In this document: in pieces, positions 1 through 8,556 of the stretch | Numbering within the stretch: position 1 is the first letter of the stretch | Layout: each line of letters begins with the position of its first letter | Origin: CAMLDH01 sp966250375 | Lineage (GTDB): Bacteria; Pseudomonadota; Gammaproteobacteria; Burkholderiales; Burkholderiaceae_D | Assembly (NCBI GenBank): GCA_966250375.1 | Contig: CBINHE010000052.1 | Coordinates: forward strand, 1 to 29,479 | Reading direction: 5' to 3' | DNA length: 29,479 nt | The notes under the pieces: model-generated | What the model was told of the DNA's origin: nothing | Databases searched by the model: none | Seen by the model: the letters and a program-made list of their open reading frames with translations, nothing else | Translations under genes and position numbers: made by a program

Positions 1-441
1 GACGCCGCGCAGGGTCAAGCCCGCGCCATCCAATGCACCGGCGTAGCGGATCAGCGTACCGTCGCCGATTTGTACGCCGTAAGCGAGGGAAGATTTTTCG
101 AGGCGGATTCCGCGCCAATTGGCGGCAGCGGGAACTTGTGCAGTCGGATTCGTCTGGCCCGCTGCATTGTCATCATTTTGGCTGGTGAACGTCGCGCCCT
201 TGCCTGTCGTTATCTTGTCGCGTACGACCAGTTCGGCATCCTGCCCGAATTTGACCACCACCGAATCCAGAATAGTCAGCTCGGCTGCGCCGGCGATACC
301 CATCGTTACAATACCGGCTGCGATAACAGCACGCATGAGGGACTTGTCAAAGAATGCGGACGGCATACGCTTCAACGCGAATTGTTTTTTGATGGAGGAA
401 GCCAACTGATGAATTGGTGTCATAGATTTTTGGGCAGTCAT
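1..441 (-). CDS. Exported beta-rich surface protein, N-terminal part (cut by window start)
   Basis: The open frame runs without a stop from ATG 441-439 to base 1, so only the first 147 residues are visible. A GGAGA ribosome site lies about six bases before the ATG. After a long basic start (about 35 residues) comes a hydrophobic segment (around MRAVIAAGIVTMGIAGA) that looks like a signal peptide. The mature part has short beta-strand-like stretches and a WRGI segment followed by a GDGTLIRYAG-like turn. That pattern is seen in right-handed beta-helix surface proteins, and a similar WQQI...EYVQIEYG pattern occurs near the N-terminus of the large IPT/TIG protein nearby. It lies downstream of two other exported proteins on the same strand, but the terminator at 547-576 probably separates its transcription from them. 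The function is unknown, adhesion is a guess, and the C-terminus is outside the window. Confidence 0.65.
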   Translation of the reverse strand, partial: MTAQKSMTPIHQLASSIKKQFALKRMPSAFFDKSLMRAVIAAGIVTMGIAGAAELTILDSVVVKFGQDAELVVRDKITTGKGATFTSQNDDNAAGQTNPTAQVPAAANWRGIRLEKSSLAYGVQIGDGTLIRYAGALDGAGLTLRGV

Positions 442-546
442 GGTCTTCTCCATCACGGGGTCAGCCGGATGGTGCTGCGGGTACATCGCTGATGATTGAT
501 TTACTGTCCCCCTCAAAACTGAGGGCATGAACGGCTATGGAGAACA

Positions 547-576
547 AAAGGATGCGTGCCGCGACACGCATCCTTT
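547..576 (-). terminator. Intrinsic terminator after the glycine-rich protein gene
   Basis: A perfect 12-bp inverted repeat (547-558 and 565-576) surrounds a 6-base loop. It starts four bases past the stop codon of the gene ending at 581. Read on the minus strand the stem is followed by a T-rich stretch (CCTTTTGTTCT), as expected for Rho-independent termination. Confidence 0.85.
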
Positions 577-580
577 CTTA

Positions 581-2083
581 TCAGCCGGCGATTCCAGCCA
601 ACGCCAAAGCTGCCGCAGGCGCGGCAAATTCTTTGCCGGATACCGTAATCAACGTGGCTTTTGTTTGTCCGCCGAGCACTGCAGCCAAGGTGATTTTTTC
701 TACGCGCTCTCCTTGGGCATAGGTGGACATCAGATCGCCCAACGCGGCGACGATGGTGTAGGTGGTGGTTGCAGACATCACACTCGGGCCGGACGGCAAA
801 GTGACGGTGACGCTTGCTGTCGCGCTCTCTGTGGTGCCTGAAAGTGCCGGGCTGATTACAGAAGACGGCACGACAGAAGACGGCGCCGCATTCACGGGTG
901 TTATCGTCAGCTTGATGGTATTCCCTACCGGTACGCCGGTTGTGTTCAATACAACAGTTACCGGATTAGGTGTATTTGCAGGCAGAACAATATCCGCATT
1001 GCCGGTTGGACTGGCGGGTGCTGCCACGCCGGCTACGCTGCTGATAGTCAGTGTCGGCAAGCCGGCGATGAACACTGCCCCCGGTGCGCCCGTGGTATAG
1101 GCTGGCGTGGTAGCTGCCGTACGCGTGAAGGTTTCCGCCTCAAGCCGGATACGGCCATCAGCGCCTTTGCCACCGTTGTAAGGCCAACTCAGGGCGCTGT
1201 TTCCCACATTACCGGCCAATGCATTAATCGTACCGTTTCCCGAAATAGTGGCTGCAACAATTCGAATACCGCCGCCGCTGCCACTGCCGCCGGTTCCACC
1301 CGAATTAGCGCCTGCCGCTGCACCACTGTTGCCGCCGTATGCATAGATAGTTCCTGTGACAGAAACCGTGCCAGAAGAAGCTATCAAAATCGCGCCGCCG
1401 CCACCGCCGCCGCCCGATCCTCCAAAGCCAGTACTGCCCCCTCCGCCACCACCTCCGGAACCACCAATAAGAGGAAGCAATAGATTCGAACCATATGCTG
1501 TGCCCCCCCCGTTCTCGAGACCGTAGCTGCTGTTTGCGCCCCAATTCTGACACGCCTCGTTGCAAGTACCGGCTGCACTGTAACCGGCTCCATAGCCGCC
1601 GAAGACGTAACTCGAAAGTCCACCTATGCCTGGGATACCACCATTGCCTCCGCCGGGACCCAAACCGGCACCGCCGCGTCTATTCGTACCAGTCTGCCCG
1701 CCACTACCGCCGGCAAATCCGCCCGGTCCACCAACGCCGGGCAAACCATCGTCGCCCAGATTACCGTCTCCTGCCGCCCCCACAGGCGTTGAATTACCGC
1801 CAGCAACCGACAATGTTCCCGCAATCGTCACGTTGCCGCTTGCAAGAAACACAACCGGCGTATTGGTCGTATTTTTCTTGAACGTGACGGTAACGCCGGT
1901 CGGAATATTTACCGTCGTGAAGTTGAATACGCCACTCTCCGGCAACTGCAATTGGGTGTTGACAGTCGGACTGAATGCGCCATCGGCCCCCGTACTACCA
2001 CTATTGAATGCGAAACCCAAGCCGGGAGCGAAACATAAACTCGCCAACAGCGTTCGCTTTATGGTTAAAGCAAAATTATTCAT
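581..2083 (-). CDS. Secreted glycine-rich surface protein (500 aa)
   Basis: The ATG at 2083 is preceded by an AAGGGG ribosome site. The N-terminus (KRTLLASLCFAPGLGFA) is a signal peptide. Residues about 30-95 form a beta-rich module (FNFTTVNIPTGVTVTF, then VVFLASGNVTIAGTLSVAGG) of the kind that builds a parallel beta-solenoid. Residues about 100-300 are extremely glycine-rich, with runs such as GGSGGGGGGG. Residues about 340-460 resemble an Ig-like beta-sandwich. The protein ends in an Ala-rich hydrophobic tail (FAAPAAALALAGIAG), which could be a membrane or sorting segment. Two cysteines (in GTCNEACQ) sit in the glycine-rich part. It lies 89 bases downstream of the IPT/TIG gene and has its own terminator. 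The role is unknown; a structural or adhesive cell-surface function is inferred from composition. Confidence 0.8.
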   Translation of the reverse strand: MNNFALTIKRTLLASLCFAPGLGFAFNSGSTGADGAFSPTVNTQLQLPESGVFNFTTVNIPTGVTVTFKKNTTNTPVVFLASGNVTIAGTLSVAGGNSTPVGAAGDGNLGDDGLPGVGGPGGFAGGSGGQTGTNRRGGAGLGPGGGNGGIPGIGGLSSYVFGGYGAGYSAAGTCNEACQNWGANSSYGLENGGGTAYGSNLLLPLIGGSGGGGGGGSTGFGGSGGGGGGGAILIASSGTVSVTGTIYAYGGNSGAAAGANSGGTGGSGSGGGIRIVAATISGNGTINALAGNVGNSALSWPYNGGKGADGRIRLEAETFTRTAATTPAYTTGAPGAVFIAGLPTLTISSVAGVAAPASPTGNADIVLPANTPNPVTVVLNTTGVPVGNTIKLTITPVNAAPSSVVPSSVISPALSGTTESATASVTVTLPSGPSVMSATTTYTIVAALGDLMSTYAQGERVEKITLAAVLGGQTKATLITVSGKEFAAPAAALALAGIAG

Positions 2084-2172
2084 GACTCACCCCTTCACAG
2101 ATTTCCAATAAATTAATCATCATTTCAAACACTTTTTCACGCTTATCAATCCCGCAGTGCGGGTCTTGCTGT

Positions 2173-5100
2173 TTATGGCGCGTAGACCGTAAATTTGTTT
2201 GCCGCGCTCGACTCCGACGAGGACGCAGTAACCGGAGTCACTACCTGAATGACACGCGAACCAAGCTGCGCATCAGACGCTATTTGCACTCTTACCGTCA
2301 GTTGCGTCCCGTCGCCATTCACGGCAAGCTGCGGATCGAATGTGAGACCGTCGCCGGGCAACGCAACGACTGCGGTTGCGTTTTGCAAGTTCTGGCCAAG
2401 TATCGTCAGTGTCACCAGAGATCCTGCTGTGGAAACAATCGGCGATATCGACGAAAGCTGCGGGACGGCATTCGAGTAAATGCCGAAGGTTGATCCAGCC
2501 GGGTCACTAAAAACAATCTTGCCGGCGGCATCGCTCAAGACAAGCTTGCGTATGGTCGGCGCTGCATCGGCAGCAATGGAAATCGGGACGATCACTTGGC
2601 TTCCATCGGCCGATATTTGCCATGGCGACCCTATGGTTACGCCCTGCGCCGGGCTGACGCTTACGTCGCTTACGCCATTCAGCGCAAAGCCGCTAATGGA
2701 CAAGGTACCTGTACTGGACACCGCAAGCTTCTGCGGCTGCACTGCGGTTGCGATTGGTCCGAGGACAACACCCAATGGTTTCGAGAATGCGAAACTGCTA
2801 ACCGGTTGCGCGGCAACTTCGCCATATACAACGCCAACATCCGGCGCGGCGATTGGCCCAAAAACGGAAGATGTGGGAGTCGTCGCCTCCTGCACCACTA
2901 TTCCAAGCAAAGGAGCAGCAACAGGGCCGGCCGTCAATGTATTGCTTGCCAACGACACCGTATTCGCGATGCTCAACTCCGCAGTGCTTTCACCACCTGG
3001 AGTGGTCACGATTACCACTCTCTTGCCTGGCGTAGCGCTACCGCTTGCGGATACGTTGACAGTCAACTGAGTCCCGGTTGCATCGACGATCGGCGGTATG
3101 CTGACGGTGATTCCCTCGGATGGCACAAATTTGACGCTTTGCGCATCCTGGAAATTTTTCCCGCGTATGGTCATTACTACCGGTGCGGCGCCCAATTGGA
3201 GAACGATAGGATCGGTCGAGTCAATCGACGGCAATACCGCCGTCACATTGAATACTGCGGCGGCAGGATTTGCGAATGGCACGGAAACCGCACCAGCCGA
3301 CAGTTTTACAGTACGTGCCGTTTGCGGCGCATCTGCGGCAATCGACACGGCTACTGTTAGCGAAAGGCCGTCCGCTGCAATTTCCGGCGTCCCAACGGTT
3401 AATCCGGTAGCCGGTACAAAACTGATTCCTGTCACGCCGTGCAAACCGGAGCCCTGCACGGTCAATGTAAATGTTGTGCCGATTGCTTTCGCTGCCGGGC
3501 TGATGCTGACAGCAGCAGTACCCAGCGTTACGCCGAGCGCTGGCGCAAAGGCACCGTATGTCTGTGTCGGCGTACTTGTATCTTGCTTAACGACACCCAA
3601 AGCAGGCGAAACGATAGGCGTGACATTGCTGACCAGTTGATTGACCACATTGAATATATTTGCCACGCTCGCTGTGGCATCCGATGTGCCGGCCGGCGTC
3701 GTCACGGTAATCACGCGCTGCCCCAGCGGCGCAGATGGAGCAATCGCCATCCCTGCGGTCAACTGCGTACCATCCGCATTAACGACGACTGACGAGTCGA
3801 GCGCTATCCCATCAGGCGGTGAGACATTCAATGACTGTGCCGATTGCAGATTACGGCCACGCACCACCAGGCTCACGCTGGATGTTCCCGGCGTACCGAA
3901 AAGCGGCTCAATGGAATAAATTTCCGGCATCGGCAGCGTAATCGCTATGCGGTCCGCGGCCGGGCTTGCGACCGGATAAGGTACGCCAGCCTGAGATAGG
4001 ACAATGATTTGACGTGCTGTGACAGGCGCATTTGCGGCAACGGTAAGCGGTACGGTGACCGATTTGCCATCCGCAGCAGCGGCAATGGCTCCGGCTGTGA
4101 CGCCATCTGCGGGACTAATTGCGACCGAGCTTGCGCCCTGTAATCCAGCACCTGAAATGGTGAGCGCGCTGGGGCCGCTACCAACCGTAAAGGCTTTGGG
4201 CGCTACAGATTGAATAAAATTACCTAGCACCACACCCAAATGCGGGGAAACAGGTGAAACCGATTGCTGCTCAGGCGGTAGTGGTGGCGGCGTGAGCATC
4301 ACACCCAGCAAAGGTGCGGTACTGGTGTTCAGTCCGACGAAATCGGATGTCACATAAACTGGCACCGATAGCGTGCCCAATGTGGAAGAAACCAAGGTAA
4401 GCGATGTCACACCGGCCTTCAAACCGGTAATGCTGCCGACTGCTTGCAACTGCCCCGCCGCAATCGTCAAGCTTGATGATGAAGTGCTGGCTATTGAAGT
4501 ATCACCGATGGTCGCAGTAAACGTGTGGTTTTGTGTGTCGGCAAAAGACAGTTGGACAGCAAATTGACGCGACGTACCGTCAGGAGGAACGGCCACTGGC
4601 GTCGGCGCAAGGACAGCGACCGGCAATGCAGGATTGACCGTCACGTCTACTGAAGTACTGCCGGCAGCATTGCTCAATGTGATTTTTTGTTTGCCTAACG
4701 ATGCATTTGCGGCTGCGTTCAAATTGAAACTTGCTTGGGTCGGCGTCAATACCAGATTGCTTATTACCAGCGCAGCATCGGAAGCGGCAAGCTGGGTCCC
4801 GGCCAAGCCGGTGCCCGTTATCTGGAAGCTCTTTGTTTCGCCGCGGCGCAATGCATTTGGCGTGACGGACAGAGCGACCGGTGCAGGCGTGATGACAGAG
4901 ATAGCCAGGTCATTTGAGACAAACTCTGCTCCGCCATTTTTTGGATTCGACGTGCGTAGCTTGATCGATTTGGTGGCATTAACAACCTGATTCGGAACGA
5001 CGGCAGTGGCTTCTGTTGCGCTGACATAGGTAGTCGCCAACGCCGCTGTATCCAGATAGGCGACCGACTGATTTGTGAAATTCTGGCCTTTGAGCGTGAC

Positions 5101-6126
5101 GGCTACATCGCCCTGATTGGTCGAAATGATAGAGGGTGCAACCGATGTCAGTTTGGGCTGGGTCGATACTACCGTGAATGCATTGTTGAATTTGATTTCG
5201 CCTGCATCGGCCAACGCCGACAGACTGGCTGCGCCAATGGCTGCATTGGAAGTCGCCGAGATTTTTAATTGCGCCTGGGTGTCGGTTGTCCCCTGAAGTA
5301 CTTCTGCATTCAATCCCTCCAGATTGAATGCCGCTTGCGACAGGCCGGTCAGGCGTGAACCCGATACCGTGACAGTTTGCGTTTCGCCTTGCTGCACACT
5401 GTTCGGTGCGATCGTCGTAATTTTCGGTGATGCGCCTACCGATACAGTGCCGGAAAGAACAAGATACGGAATTCCCCGCATTCCCCAAGTGACCGAACCA
5501 CTGATATCACCATCGGGCACCACGATTGCATTGATGTTGTTGCCGATAGCCTGGTTGCCGGCGCCCACTGGAGAGGCGGCCAAATCAACCGCAACGGCTG
5601 CTCCCTGATTGTTCTTGAGCGTGAGATAGTTGAATGTCGGCGCCGCGCTGTTGACGACCATGCCTTTGCCATATTCAATTTGCACGTATTCCAGCTTGGT
5701 GGCGCTGTTGGTACCGGCATTGAAAATTATTTGCTGCCAGTTGCCTGGCGCCGGTATTTGATTGTTCTGCAGCCTTTGCGACGTAATGATAATGGGTGAT
5801 TGAGCGGTGCCGATTGCCTTTACGGTGCCTGCCTGCACGATGAAGCGTGTATCCGCCCCCATGTAGACTGTCGTTCCGGCTTCGATCGTGAGGGTCGCGC
5901 CGCTTTGCACTTGGATATCGGTATTCACTACATACGGGCTTTGTGCAGCATGCCATACCGTATCGGATGTGATGGCGCCGCCTGCCTGCGTCTGTGCCAT
6001 GGCAGCGGATGCGAATAGGGCAATGCACAACGCGGTGCACACGCGCTGCAACCCATGCTTCTCTGGTCTTTTTAAAGACAAAAAAAGACCAGATAGCCTG
6101 CTAAAAGCGGCTGAAAATGAATTCAA
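2173..6126 (-). CDS. Giant exported IPT/TIG-repeat protein (1317 aa)
   Basis: The start is TTG at 6126, supported by a GGGAG ribosome site seven bases upstream; no ATG lies before the signal-peptide end. The signal peptide has an unusually long n-region (about 24 residues), a hydrophobic core, and a likely cleavage after ASAAMA (residue 44). Residues about 50-210 look like a right-handed beta-helix (ATLTIEAGTTVYMG, NWQQIIF, LEYVQIEYG). The remainder is a series of Ig-like IPT/TIG units with typical openings such as ITTIAPNSVQQGETQTVTVSG. From about residue 600 to the end there are three tandem super-modules of about 235 residues. Each opens with a proline-rich linker carrying P-x-L-G-V-V motifs and then has two IPT/TIG units. 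There is no LPxTG motif, no autotransporter barrel and no obvious C-terminal sorting domain. It is probably a long extracellular stalk or adhesin; the export route beyond Sec is unknown. Confidence 0.85.
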   Translation of the reverse strand: MNSFSAAFSRLSGLFLSLKRPEKHGLQRVCTALCIALFASAAMAQTQAGGAITSDTVWHAAQSPYVVNTDIQVQSGATLTIEAGTTVYMGADTRFIVQAGTVKAIGTAQSPIIITSQRLQNNQIPAPGNWQQIIFNAGTNSATKLEYVQIEYGKGMVVNSAAPTFNYLTLKNNQGAAVAVDLAASPVGAGNQAIGNNINAIVVPDGDISGSVTWGMRGIPYLVLSGTVSVGASPKITTIAPNSVQQGETQTVTVSGSRLTGLSQAAFNLEGLNAEVLQGTTDTQAQLKISATSNAAIGAASLSALADAGEIKFNNAFTVVSTQPKLTSVAPSIISTNQGDVAVTLKGQNFTNQSVAYLDTAALATTYVSATEATAVVPNQVVNATKSIKLRTSNPKNGGAEFVSNDLAISVITPAPVALSVTPNALRRGETKSFQITGTGLAGTQLAASDAALVISNLVLTPTQASFNLNAAANASLGKQKITLSNAAGSTSVDVTVNPALPVAVLAPTPVAVPPDGTSRQFAVQLSFADTQNHTFTATIGDTSIASTSSSSLTIAAGQLQAVGSITGLKAGVTSLTLVSSTLGTLSVPVYVTSDFVGLNTSTAPLLGVMLTPPPLPPEQQSVSPVSPHLGVVLGNFIQSVAPKAFTVGSGPSALTISGAGLQGASSVAISPADGVTAGAIAAAADGKSVTVPLTVAANAPVTARQIIVLSQAGVPYPVASPAADRIAITLPMPEIYSIEPLFGTPGTSSVSLVVRGRNLQSAQSLNVSPPDGIALDSSVVVNADGTQLTAGMAIAPSAPLGQRVITVTTPAGTSDATASVANIFNVVNQLVSNVTPIVSPALGVVKQDTSTPTQTYGAFAPALGVTLGTAAVSISPAAKAIGTTFTLTVQGSGLHGVTGISFVPATGLTVGTPEIAADGLSLTVAVSIAADAPQTARTVKLSAGAVSVPFANPAAAVFNVTAVLPSIDSTDPIVLQLGAAPVVMTIRGKNFQDAQSVKFVPSEGITVSIPPIVDATGTQLTVNVSASGSATPGKRVVIVTTPGGESTAELSIANTVSLASNTLTAGPVAAPLLGIVVQEATTPTSSVFGPIAAPDVGVVYGEVAAQPVSSFAFSKPLGVVLGPIATAVQPQKLAVSSTGTLSISGFALNGVSDVSVSPAQGVTIGSPWQISADGSQVIVPISIAADAAPTIRKLVLSDAAGKIVFSDPAGSTFGIYSNAVPQLSSISPIVSTAGSLVTLTILGQNLQNATAVVALPGDGLTFDPQLAVNGDGTQLTVRVQIASDAQLGSRVIQVVTPVTASSSESSAANKFTVYAP
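6062..6093. repeat. Perfect 12-bp inverted repeat inside the start of the IPT/TIG gene
   Basis: The arms 6062-6073 and 6082-6093 are perfectly complementary around an 8-base loop. It encodes residues 12-22 of the IPT/TIG protein, between the TTG start and the signal-peptide core. In the mRNA it would form a stable hairpin just downstream of the start codon. Confidence 0.75.
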
Positions 6127-6379
6127 ACCAACGCTCCCTGACTTATTTTTAGTATGCGGCCCAGGACATCATGTGTGCCGACCTGTTATTTTTTACTATG
6201 CCCCATTTCCGGCTGGAAGCATTGCGTGATTTGCTGCTTATTTACCAACAATTTGGAGCGGGTACCGCTACTACAACCAATGCGGAAAATCCAATTCTTG
6301 ATTTTTGATATTCACCAGCGCCATCAATATTTTGCTTAGGCAGTCTGAGAAATACTCAGGCTCGATTCGTTTCACGTTG

Positions 6380-6406
6380 TCCACATTGCATCCAGAGCAA
6401 TGTGGA
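6380..6406. promoter_or_regulatory. 10-bp dyad upstream of the IPT/TIG gene, possible operator
   Basis: A perfect inverted repeat TCCACATTGC / GCAATGTGGA has a 7-base spacer, about 250 bases upstream of the TTG start at 6126. There is no T-tract on either side, so a terminator is less likely than a protein-binding dyad. No regulator is identified. Confidence 0.35.
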
Positions 6407-6574
6407 GCAAAACATTGAAGTTGCAAAAGTGGAAAAATTAGGAGTTGAACAATATCAATAAATTATTACTTGCGCAACATATTTAAAAATATTTATTGAA
6501 CTATTTTTATTGAAAATTGACGGTTGCCGAAGATTAATAATTAATTGGCGATCGAGCAATGTCAGAAATACTAG

Positions 6575-6787
6575 TTGACGGGTTGCGGCAGCGGGGTAAA
6601 CGGCCAGACGGATTTCATTCTGATCAATTCTCCACACCATCCGACCAGCTCCGTTTTACACGAAGCCGATATGGGCATGCTGGCCTGCGCCACCGATTTG
6701 AATCACGACATCGCGCTTGGCCGTGTCTGGCACAACCAAGAGGCCGGCAATTACACTGTATTGGCACTGCGGTCGTATCGTTTCTGA
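6575..6787 (+). pseudogene. Decayed short ORF with a lipobox-like start
   Basis: The frame reads LTGCGSGVNGQ at its beginning, matching the end of a lipoprotein signal (lipobox L-T-G-C). A stop codon lies directly upstream of the only possible start (TTG), so no signal-peptide core is encoded. The remaining residues (70 codons, ending SYRF) look protein-like and include LHEADMGMLACATDLNHDIALG. I do not recognise the family. It may be a remnant of a lipoprotein or other gene whose 5' part was lost, or a chance ORF. No ribosome site is visible. Confidence 0.25.
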
Positions 6788-7022
6788 GTGACGCGGGCAT
6801 ACACAAAGACCCCGACTGAAATCACGGCCGTGATGAAGGCAGCCCTAACAATGAATACCGGCATGCTGCGTTACCAGGATTAATTGAAAAACAAGCAGGA
6901 TGCGCTGTCTGAGAAGGAAACAGGTCTTTCAAAAAGCCCCCGAGAATATTTGCCAAGACCACTACTCTTGCAATATTCGCTTCAACAAACACAAATATGC
7001 ATACTCCCGTTGCCTTGACAGT

Positions 7023-7042
7023 CGCCCTCCCTTGCAGGGCGC
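7023..7042. repeat. Hairpin with dispersed repeat downstream of mshN
   Basis: CGCCCT (7023-7028) pairs with AGGGCG (7036-7041). The 17-mer at 7026-7042 is identical to the reverse complement of 29463-29479, one arm of the palindrome at the right end of the window. It lies about 40 bases past the mshN stop and could act in transcription termination, although no T-tract follows. Confidence 0.5.
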
Positions 7043-7081
7043 GAAATGCTTGCGTCAGACACGCGCCATCGCTCAATTCAA

Positions 7082-8227
7082 TCAGCGCTGAATTTGCGCT
7101 ATCTTCTGCTCTACAAATGCCTGCAATTCCGGGGATAGCGTGTTGCTCGCTTTTGCTCTGCCAAATGCTTCCCGCGCCTCTGCAGTGCGATTTTCCGCTT
7201 GAAGTGAAATGCCAAGTCCCATCCACCAGACAGCATTCTGAGGCATCTTGCGTAATGCCACGATGTATTGCGCAATCGCGTCCTTGTGTCGCGCCTGCCG
7301 CTGCAACAATGCCGCCAAAAACGCGCAGTAATCGGCGCGGTCCGTATCGTAAGGCAAAGTGCGCTGGAGAGTTTCGACGGCCGCTTGAAGTTCGCCTTTT
7401 TCCACTTGAAGGCGAGCCAGAATCATCGCCATACTCGCCTGCCTCGGATCCAGGCTCAATCCCTCTTGCAGCTTGCGGGCAGCCTCTTCGTGGCGTTTAC
7501 CGTCGAGTAACACTCCTACCAAAGTCTGGCGTGCCAAAGCGTGCAGAGGATCGAGTTGCAAGGCACCTTCCAGCGTTGCAATCGCTTCCAGCACACTACC
7601 CGACTGTATCTGTGACGCGGCTTTACGGTATTCATTTTCTGCCCGCTGCTGTCGTGTTAATTCACTGACGTGCTTGTCGACACTAACGAGCGAGTTCGCT
7701 TCAGGCGCCTTGGTGCTGTCTTCCTGCATGCGTTTTTGCATCGGGCGTACCGGCTCCGCGACCGCAGGTTTTGACGCGGCTACCGATCCGATCGCTGATG
7801 CGGCATTGACCTGAGAATAAGGCACCTCTTTGGAAACACTTGTTTGCAACGTTTCTTTCGAGGGATTATTGGAGCGCGTTTCGGCACTGGCCTGTCGCAT
7901 TGCGGCGGAAGGTAAATTGACATCTGGTGCGATCGCATCATGATTGTCCTCTTCCCTGTTTTTTTGAGATGCCACCTGTTCCAATCCAAGCCGCGAAGCT
8001 GGTGGTGGCGTACCGGATGAAGCGAGCGCCATGCCGGAGGGCTCTTTCAGGTACAACCATGCAATCACCGCGGATAACATGATCCCCAGTACAAGGACCA
8101 GCCACCAAGCCGCATGGATGCCTCCACGCTCGGGAACTACCTTGACGTGGGAATGCATATGCGCGCTCCCCGCCCCGTCGGGACTGCGAGCGTCCAGGTC
8201 TTGCAGCATCTGATTGATTAAACTCAT
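7082..8227 (-). CDS. mshN: MSHA biogenesis protein MshN, TPR protein
   Basis: The N-terminus MSLINQMLQDLDAR is the signature start of the MshN/GspB-like family. A cytoplasmic stretch is followed by one membrane helix (about residues 39-61, AAWWLVLVLGIMLSAVIAWLYL). A low-complexity periplasmic linker and then tetratricopeptide repeats fill residues about 195-381 (for example AIATLEGALQLDPLHALARQTL and AARKLQEGLSLDPRQASMAMIL). In MSHA systems MshN is a periplasm-facing scaffold partner of the secretin complex. In the usual order mshN directly follows mshM. Here a CesT-like gene and two transposase remnants separate them, and the remnant ends a few bases before this ATG, leaving no recognisable ribosome site. 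Expression may therefore be reduced or depend on a promoter within the remnant. No mshE or mshG follows. Confidence 0.85.
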   Translation of the reverse strand: MSLINQMLQDLDARSPDGAGSAHMHSHVKVVPERGGIHAAWWLVLVLGIMLSAVIAWLYLKEPSGMALASSGTPPPASRLGLEQVASQKNREEDNHDAIAPDVNLPSAAMRQASAETRSNNPSKETLQTSVSKEVPYSQVNAASAIGSVAASKPAVAEPVRPMQKRMQEDSTKAPEANSLVSVDKHVSELTRQQRAENEYRKAASQIQSGSVLEAIATLEGALQLDPLHALARQTLVGVLLDGKRHEEAARKLQEGLSLDPRQASMAMILARLQVEKGELQAAVETLQRTLPYDTDRADYCAFLAALLQRQARHKDAIAQYIVALRKMPQNAVWWMGLGISLQAENRTAEAREAFGRAKASNTLSPELQAFVEQKIAQIQR

Positions 8228-8231
8228 TTAG

Positions 8232-8556
8232 GATTTACGTAAAAAAGTGATTAGCGACACAATGTATGTAAATCCGAAACGGATGTAAAGGCGGTAAATG
8301 TCCGCCCAAGATTGACTACCGTCCGCTCAAGGACAATTGGCAGGGAGAGGATTCCGGCGGTGGGGTGCCCTATCAGCGGGGGGATGCATTAGCGTGGAAT
8401 AATCATGAATGGCCGCACGGCCAAGTCCTCAAGATCAAGGGCTTTACTGAAACATTCAAGGTGAAACTGTTCGTGTCAAAAAACGCGCATCCAGCGCAAC
8501 CACATCGCTTGCGCCATGCTGGCCTGGATTCGCCGCACGCATTCATTTTTTAATGT
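8232..8556 (+). mobile_element. Transposase remnant A (IS701/IS4-like DDE family)
   Basis: From 8311 one frame reads DYRPLKDNW, then VPYQRGDALAW and HGQVLKIKGF..FKVKLF. I recognise these as the C-terminal part of DDE transposases of the IS701/IS4-like type. After an internal deletion near KVKLF the sequence continues in another frame as RIQRNHIACAMLAWIRR, the conserved end of the same protein. The element is therefore broken by deletion and frameshift and lacks its 5' half. Bases 8232-8310 also match the second copy at 9144 onward. The element abuts the mshN start codon and its right end overlaps the 3' end of the CesT-like gene. The family assignment is from memory of motif order. Confidence 0.7.

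Larger units (their letters stand above)
6127..7081. other. Gene-poor interval between the IPT/TIG gene and the pilus cluster
   Basis: This 955-base stretch holds no convincing intact gene. It is AT-rich around 6440-6550. It contains a short dyad (6380-6406), a decayed ORF (6575-6787), and a hairpin with a dispersed repeat near the end of mshN (7023-7042). The promoter of the IPT/TIG gene must lie in the 6127-6400 part, but I see no convincing -35/-10 pair. Confidence 0.6.

Noticed and set aside
2152..2164. CCCGC/GCGGG hairpin after the IPT/TIG gene as a terminator
   Set aside because: The stem is only five pairs and no T-tract follows on the minus strand, so it is too weak to call.
2596..3360. 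254-aa plus-strand ORF within the IPT/TIG gene
   Set aside because: It is antisense to a repeat protein with coherent domain structure and is rich in Arg/Cys/Tyr without pattern.
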